A DNA stretch of 64,000 nt from Mya arenaria (Eukaryota; Mollusca; Bivalvia; Myida; Myidae): contig NC_069133.1 in assembly GCF_026914265.1 (NCBI RefSeq), positions 27,517,272-27,581,271 on the forward strand. The letters run 5' to 3'. A model generated the notes under the pieces. That model had not been told where the DNA came from. It did no database searches and was given only the letters and a program-made list of their open reading frames with translations. Shown here piece by piece: positions 57,701 through 64,000 of the stretch. Both the position numbers and the translations under genes were made by a program. The first letter of the stretch is position 1. Each line of letters starts with the position of its first letter.

Positions 57701-59389
57701 TTACTCTCGGTATCCTTCATAAGGATAATTGTTTTCGACTTTTCGATATTTATTCATCCTTTTTGGTATACCAATACTATCAATAATTGTGGTAATTCTT
57801 ATAAGGTAGTAAGAGTGCATCTTTAAGCCTGTTTAAGGCGGAGAACTAAATAAGATAATGACGCCATGTCTGGTAAGTTAAGCTGTGACTTTACTAACGA
57901 TTAAGCGTGGTACTTATTGAAGGCCGATTGATGATTTCATTGACTGGAATGTAGTATATATTCTTTGTATAATGAGAGTTATCGTATTGTTTTAAAAAGA
58001 AGATGTCTGCCGCTGGAGTCTTAACTGTAAACCTGGCCCGTTTTAATAAATATCGAAAGGCTTAGTTTCCAAGCGTAACGAGTGTACATGAGCTCTCTAA
58101 AGCAGCTTAATGTTATCAAATAAGAACTTTTACTAACACGGGCCATGCCCGAATATCACAAAAATACTAAGTCAAAACTCAATCTTAGACTCAACTGATT
58201 TTACCACATAACATTAAACGTTATTGAAAAGTTTTTACACCTAATAAAAGTGCATTCCCTTAATACCATTCTATAACCTCCTATAGAAAACAACAAAATA
58301 AATAATTTTCAATGGTATTATTTTGGAAGTCTCAGTGAAGCGATTTGGGAAACTGATTAACACATACAGCATAAACTTGCAAAATGTGCAAAGTATATCC
58401 GGTTAACAACGTGCTTGCAAAAACAATACAGACGTGGTCGACTGGCCGAGAAAAAAACTGAGATAAAACCCTCCTTCTGGGGAAAACTCAGAAAACTCTG
58501 CCGGTTTGTCATCCAGATTTACAGGATTTGTCTCGTACTACTAGATGTCGGGCCTCATCACTCATAAGCTCCTTAACAATGATGTATAGAAAACATCATT
58601 TTTATTATTCATGTATACGTACTATCAAATTATACAAGTGTCAATTACAACGCTATGTATACAAGTGAGAACAAATATATCATTCATATGATGAAATTGA
58701 ATAATGACAGAACACTTTCACCTTAAATATTAGCTTGTAAAATTAAATAATCAATTGCATCGATGTGAACGTATCGGCTTCTCAGCGCTGAACACCTTTA
58801 CATTTATATGCGCACGAAATACTCGTGCATATAAATCACTCGTGCTTATAAAACGCCACCTGGCGGTTATTCCATTACAAACAAGGGAAAATAATTTTCT
58901 TCCAATTCGTTTTACTCAAACGCAGGAAATAAAATTTCACTCATGGAATATGTTGATTAAGAACTTGTTTGATACCCAAGCAGATTATTAGTTTGATTAG
59001 AAAACATTTAAGTTGCCATAAATAACCACTTCCAAAATACATCAGAGACCAGTTTGTCCACGTGGGTATATATTTTTTCTGTATCTCCGAGATCAAATTT
59101 GCCTCTGTAGTAAATGTATGGGGACCTACACGTAGCATAACTGAATATATAAATGTATATTTCAGGCAAGCGAACTGACTACTGCGGTGGCGGTTTATAC
59201 TGCCAGACTGGTACCTACTGTTGCCATAACGGCGGCTGCTGTAGAAACGGCTGGTCGTGTTGTTCTGCCACCACATGCTGTGCCGGTGCCGCGGGGCTAG
59301 CAATGTCTACACTGGGACACGTCATGGTGATACTGATGTGTATCTTTGGCTACTTCGTTGCCAATTTGGACACGCACAATATTATGTAA
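54775..59389 (+). CDS. Ten-cysteine type I membrane protein, gene 3
   Basis: Exons 54775-54826, 55297-55380, 56569-56592 and 59166-59389 give 127 residues; all introns are phase 1 with GT-AG ends. Exons 2 and 3 have the same lengths as in genes 1 and 2 (84 and 24 nt). The signal peptide is short (MNILPATAMVCILLACR). The linker has LPVNGTDDIVPKQE, keeping the glycosylation site as NGT. The micro-exon reads VSGSGARN. The core is YCGGGLYCQTGTYCC, HNGGCC, RNGWSCC, SATTCC, then a helix from about residue 92 (LGHVMVILMCIFGYFV) and tail ANLDTHNIM. An in-frame extension upstream of the ATG is open, but ATGAATAT aligns with the other two starts and the upstream sequence does not. The exon-1 donor (GTAGGA) is less standard than the others. 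Confidence 0.82.
54901..55075 (+). repeat. Degenerate (GTTC)n/(ATTC)n microsatellite in gene 3 intron 1
   Basis: Repeated TTCG and TTCA tetranucleotides, partly decayed. Confidence 0.9.
56036..56330. mobile_element. MITE family M1 in gene 3 intron 2
   Basis: 295 bp, left end AGGCCTAGTTTAATCC, right end CCTTAAACTAGGCA, flanked by TTAA at 56032-56035 and 56331-56334. Interior GAATATCCTGCTGTGCAGTT is shared with copies 1 and 2. Confidence 0.9.
57464..57822 (+). mobile_element. MITE family M3 in gene 3 intron 3
   Basis: About 359 bp between TTAA at 57460-57463 and 57823-57826. Left end AGTGACACTCTTATTG; right end AGTAAGAGTGCATCT is its imperfect inverse. Best-preserved of the three M3 copies. 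Confidence 0.82.
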
Positions 59390-60784
59390 GGTACACGTAA
59401 TAATAGCGTATATAGTTAAAAGGCTTAGAAACAACAAAATTGTTAAATTTTTCAACCACCCCAAATATCGGTCCTGGAGGAGGTGCGCCAATATACTATC
59501 CACTTTGATGCATTTGACTGCTGGTAGCATCACATATAGGCAGGTTCATACTTCTTGTTCTATAGGCAAGCTCATACTTCTTTTTTTCATTGCAGACTGT
59601 AGCGGCGAAAAATGGAGACGATGCATCAAGTAGCGTCCCACCACATGCATACATATCCAGCTGTGCAAAGAAAGATGCTAGTGTATATAATGAAATAAGC
59701 GTACTGTTATATTATATTTAGCCTTAGTCGCGAAATGGGAAATGAACTGTGATATTTTACGTTACCCTTTACTAAAACACGTCAAAGAATTAGCAGGAAA
59801 ACTTTACTCACACTTTAGTTTGCTTTTTCACTTGTTGTTATATCGTGTGTTTTATTTCATGCACTGTTAGAATCCTCTTTAATATCACATGTAATGCCAT
59901 GTTTCCAGTTTGTTCATACCATGGCAGGTTTATACACCAAATGTTTCAGCCATCCTGGCTTTATACTCGACCTGCTTAATATTCCGTCCGGGTGCTCCTT
60001 ATTAAACGCCTTATCCTATGTCTTTACGCCTATCCGTCCGTCTGTCTGTAGCTTAAATTTAAATATTGTTACATTTATGGCCCTTTGTCAACGTATGAAC
60101 ATTCAAAGACACTGAAAAAAGCACATAAGCATCATTATAATTATGGCAATGCGAACTTTTGCGTAGGACAAGAATTATAATCATGAGACTCAATTATCTA
60201 AATTACCACTATCGCTTAGAAAAAATGCTCAAACACAATATAGCAAAAACAGTTAATGGAAATTGAAACATAATAAATGTATGCAATAATGTCCATCCTT
60301 AGACTTTTAATAATAATATTCAACTTGTTGACATATGTTAATATGTATTTCGTAACCGATAACGATGCAAACTTATATTGTTTGAGTAGATTTTAATTTC
60401 GCCTCAACATTAGAAACCCTGGGATCCGTTTCATAAAAAGGACCTTAGTTGTAACATCAATAATATTAAATCTGTAAACACGTCGAATATGGCAACAAGT
60501 TGTTTATATTTTTTCCATTGTCCATTCTATGTTTTCATTTATAATACTGGCTATAGTTTAAAGTAGCCATATAATATGCCAATATATAGATAATGAAATT
60601 GTACGACTAAAATCGTTATCGTTATCGTCTTTGATAATATTTTGACTTTATTAAAGGGTTTAGTGTGTGATTAAATGTATCGAGTGTTATACGATGTCAC
60701 CCTTTGTCTTATTCTTTCATTCACCGCCCTGACATACATACATGCAATGCCAGGAATCGCGATCCAGATACGTGGATACTAGTA
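59390..60784. other. 3' flank of gene 3, no further gene seen
   Basis: Frames run on from the last exon but show no motif. No polyadenylation signal stands out. The rest is AT-rich intergenic sequence. Confidence 0.5.
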
Positions 60785-60985
60785 ATACCCGTTCAGGAAT
60801 GGGGTTCAGGTGGAGAGCACCCGTTCAGGGTGAAGCGTTATAGAAAAGTACACCCGTTCAGAAATAGGGCTCCGGAAGAGTACCCCATTTCAGGGGGGGG
60901 GGGGGTGCTTCTGTGGAGTGTACACTGTTCAAAAGTGGGCTCTGGTGGAGAATGCCTATTCCGGAGTTGAACGTCAGTGGAGTTA
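60785..60985. repeat. Degenerate minisatellite of about 40-45 bp
   Basis: Four to five units with ACCCGTTCAG, a GGGGCTC-type block and a GTGGAGAG-type block; it contains a 14-G tract near 60893-60906. Confidence 0.7.
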
Positions 60986-62345
60986 ACCTTTTTTTGCCCC
61001 GTAATAGGGACCATGGGGTCGGAGCAATCCCCATGGGCCATTACAACATTCAAAAACAGTAATATTCAAAGTGCATGCAGTTATCAAGTTACAGTTTTAA
61101 CAAAAATGTTTAGATATTTAGAATAGCAGTACTATATATTGCATATGTTTAATAAATCTGAGTTTGAAATGTTTTTACCTTCGAAAGCAAAAGTGGTAAA
61201 AGCATAGCAGCAGATACAACGACTTCAAAAGTGCCTTTTTACTGATTGAGATCAATATAAAAATGTACATTGTACTCGTATGATTTTGTTTTTCTTATCC
61301 GAAATAAGATATTATTTTACTCTCGAAAGCAAAATGAGTAAAATAAGGCAACGGATGTTTATCAACAAATTATAAATAAATAACAGCTAAAGCTTAATAG
61401 TAAAGCTGGTAAACACTTATACAAGTTTACACATGACAACCTTACCTTTTAAGGAGTGAGGCTCTGGTTGGGTTTACCCATTCAGAGGAGGAGAGTATCC
61501 GATATTGATAAACATTGACCTTTAACATTTATTTCGCAAATACAAACTCCTTTGTAATCGATCTATACTGATCAAAATATTCAAGCAGTTACAGAAAGTT
61601 ACCTTCCCTCCTTTGCTATCGTATTTTCGTACTTCTTCATCTTGTTTTCGCATATTCACCGTCGCCCCTTACTTACATTTATTCTTTCGTACGTTCGTGT
61701 CTTCGCCGTTATCCCTTCGCGTATTTGCTCAATCGCTTAAGGGCGGAGACACGATTTTCCAAATGGAACATTACATACTGTAAATTCGAGTGTGTGGGAA
61801 GAAGAATGGGCTGCTGATAAGAACTGTTTAATTAGACGTAAAAAATAAAACGTTGAGCTGCACTTAAGATCACTGTGAGGGAGCAAAAAAATCACGTGAC
61901 CACAAATGCGAACGACCACGGAGAAATTCAGACAACAAATCGTATGTTTTTGATGTTTTCTTTATTATCTTGAATCGAATTAAAACAAAACATAGCCCAC
62001 GGTACACCACATAATTTACGATATCATGTGGTATACTGTCTGACATTCTTGGTGTCGTAGATTTTGAGAACATTCAAAAACAAATTTGGAATCGGCGATG
62101 CAGCCGACCACACATTTTGTATATCTTGCAAAAACAATGATAAAACGGCTAGATTCACCTGGTTCTTTAAAAAGAAACGCACATTAAAGCAAATATATAC
62201 CATTTAGAGTACCTTTACCAGGCGTAGTGATGTTTTTGAAGGCAATATTAAAATATCAAATTATGCGAACGACCACACTCGAGAATTTTAGGCGAACGAC
62301 CACACTTTTTAAATTAAATACGAAGGGGGTGCGAATAAAGCCTCC
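60986..62345. other. No supported feature
   Basis: GCGAACGACCACAC-like phrases recur near 61907, 62264 and 62292, hinting at a short old repeat. No gene was recognised. Confidence 0.5.
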
Positions 62346-62346
62346 G

Positions 62347-62417
<71 letters not shown>
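62347..62417 (+). repeat. (GAT)n microsatellite
   Basis: About 23 uninterrupted GAT/ATG units. Confidence 0.97.
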
Positions 62418-64000
62418 TAACCTCAGAGGTATTGCATTTCGAAAACTGTTCGAAAATACTGTTTTGACTGGTTGGTTTTATTGTATAAAGACCATTCATA
62501 ATTTATTCTTTATTGTTTCAATCGTTGTTTAAACTTTAAAGCTTTCATCCAGAATGTAATTTAATCAAATGTGTTCAGACCTCGTCACGTGTTTACTTGT
62601 GGTTCAAGTTGTTTTATTTGATATTTTGAAAACTGAGAATAAGATAAAATTTTGTCAATGGATATTGCAGTATGTTTAAATAAAATCATGTGATTTACAG
62701 TAAACAAATTCATACCGCATACAGTGATGCGGATGAAATCTGGGCTGAGCCTTCACCGGCGAAAAAAAGACGGTCTGACCTTGTTCATGTTGATGTACCT
62801 CTAAACGTGGTCATCATAATGCACCGAAATGGACGCCATCGAAAAGCAACTTCTTATGCTACTTGGTAGTTCATTTATTGCCGACGAAGGACATGTGTAG
62901 TCATTACTCAATTACAAAGTTGTTTATGATTAAAACATGTGATGTGCCATAATTCTGTATTGACATGTCACTTATATGGCAATAATTGTTATTATATGGC
63001 AAGATCGTGACACAACAAAAGGTATGTTTTTTATATTTTCTTTGGTCAAATTATTGTGGTCGTACACATTTGTGAAGTGAAGTGAAGATAAAGACTGTCA
63101 GTTAACTTGTTGTAAGCGTATGGTTTTGTACTGAGGTCCTGAGAATATTTAATCGTTGGTCTGTGAAAACTGTACAACGAAAAATGAAATGTTCAGCTTC
63201 TCTGTCTTTTTTGCTATGCAGACTTAGTGGAGAGAATCAAATGTGCTTTTAAACCAGCACAGAGGTTTCATTGAAACTGGTTCTTAGCCGCTTATGATAA
63301 ATCATGAAGCGACGTTCCCGATGTAATTGTTAGTTTTTATCTTTGGCCTTTTAAGCATTTAAGTCGTCGGCAGACCTAACACATCCTACGCCGACTTATT
63401 GCTTAGACGACCGAAAGCAAATACTTACACCACAAGAAAATGCGAACTTTCTTAATGTGCTGGAAATGCCCAGCGAATGCTTCTATATTAGTCTGTACTC
63501 ATGCGTGAAAAAGTCACTAATTCAAACCAGTTTTTGGCGATTGTTTCCGTTACTACATGGAAATTTGGCAGTTGTAATCTGCTCCATGTTTTTTCTAAAT
63601 GTGGATCTGTTCGGCGACCTCATTGGAGGGAGCATGCGCCTACATACTTCATTGATTAAGAGATGACGCGGGGTGTTGAAATTGAAACTTTAATGCTTGA
63701 AAATGGAAAAAAATTTTCGAATGTTTTATATCGATATAAAGTGCACCCCACATTGGTGAGGACGACGGTCTTGTCAAACGGTTGTATATTAATCTCTAGG
63801 CGTTTATTCATTTATGAAGATATGTCATTGATTCTCAGATTAAAGGGATAATAATGAATTACTGTTAGCGGAAATTGTTCGTATAAATAAGAAGGCACTT
63901 CAACGGGGGTATGATGAACGTTTGCATACAGTCATGTTTTTATTGACAGGGTTAAGATTTGGTAAAATATTGCTTAAGTTTTAGCTAAGATGTAGATGAC
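62418..64000. other. No supported feature
   Basis: Two adjoining frames at 63457-63851 (69 and 62 codons) have no recognisable motif or splice context. No repeats seen. Confidence 0.5.

Overview
This is animal DNA: AT-rich, repeat-dense, with intron-split genes and no operons. The repeats (tRNA-derived SINEs carrying a CCGGGTACTCCGG box, many small TTAA-flanked MITEs, fragmentary LINEs, several minisatellites) fit a bivalve mollusc best. That placement is inference; no species marker is present.

Left part (1-14 kb): a direct duplication of about 3.3 kb (700-4085 and 8805-12048). Each copy carries a rhodopsin-family GPCR followed by a fragment of LINE reverse transcriptase. The second receptor (10438-11673) is an intact intronless 411-residue gene. 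The first (2337-3569) is a recent pseudogene. A 35-bp minisatellite follows the second copy.

Middle-left part (14-25 kb): no gene could be supported. It is a mosaic of minisatellites and DNA-transposon relics. A 71-bp tandem array there is split by two insertions: a MITE with TTAA target duplication and a 3-kb element with 17-bp inverted termini.

Right part (25.6-59.4 kb): the main discovery. Three genes on the + strand (28074-34761, 40304-42918, 54775-59389) each assemble from four exons with phase-1 introns throughout and a 24-nt third exon. They encode 137-, 137- and 127-residue predicted type I membrane proteins: signal peptide, short linker with a conserved N-glycosylation site, an 8-residue micro-exon segment, a ten-cysteine core with the spacing C-X5-7-C-X5-CC-X4-CC-X5-CC-X4-CC, one membrane helix and a short tail. 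A fourth, inverted and decayed member lies at 25645-27465 on the - strand, head to head with the first gene. Genes 1 and 2 come from a recent segmental duplication (about 27910-35410 and 40140-43615); gene 3 is older. The core recalls both granulin and Shisa-like cysteine patterns, but I cannot assign it to a named family. A decayed LINE (35660-38990, - strand) with a 2A-like DVHRNPGP motif sits between genes 1 and 2.

No rRNA, CRISPR array or bacterial-type operon was seen, and no retrovirus or LTR element was recognised. Stretches without a call are listed as such.
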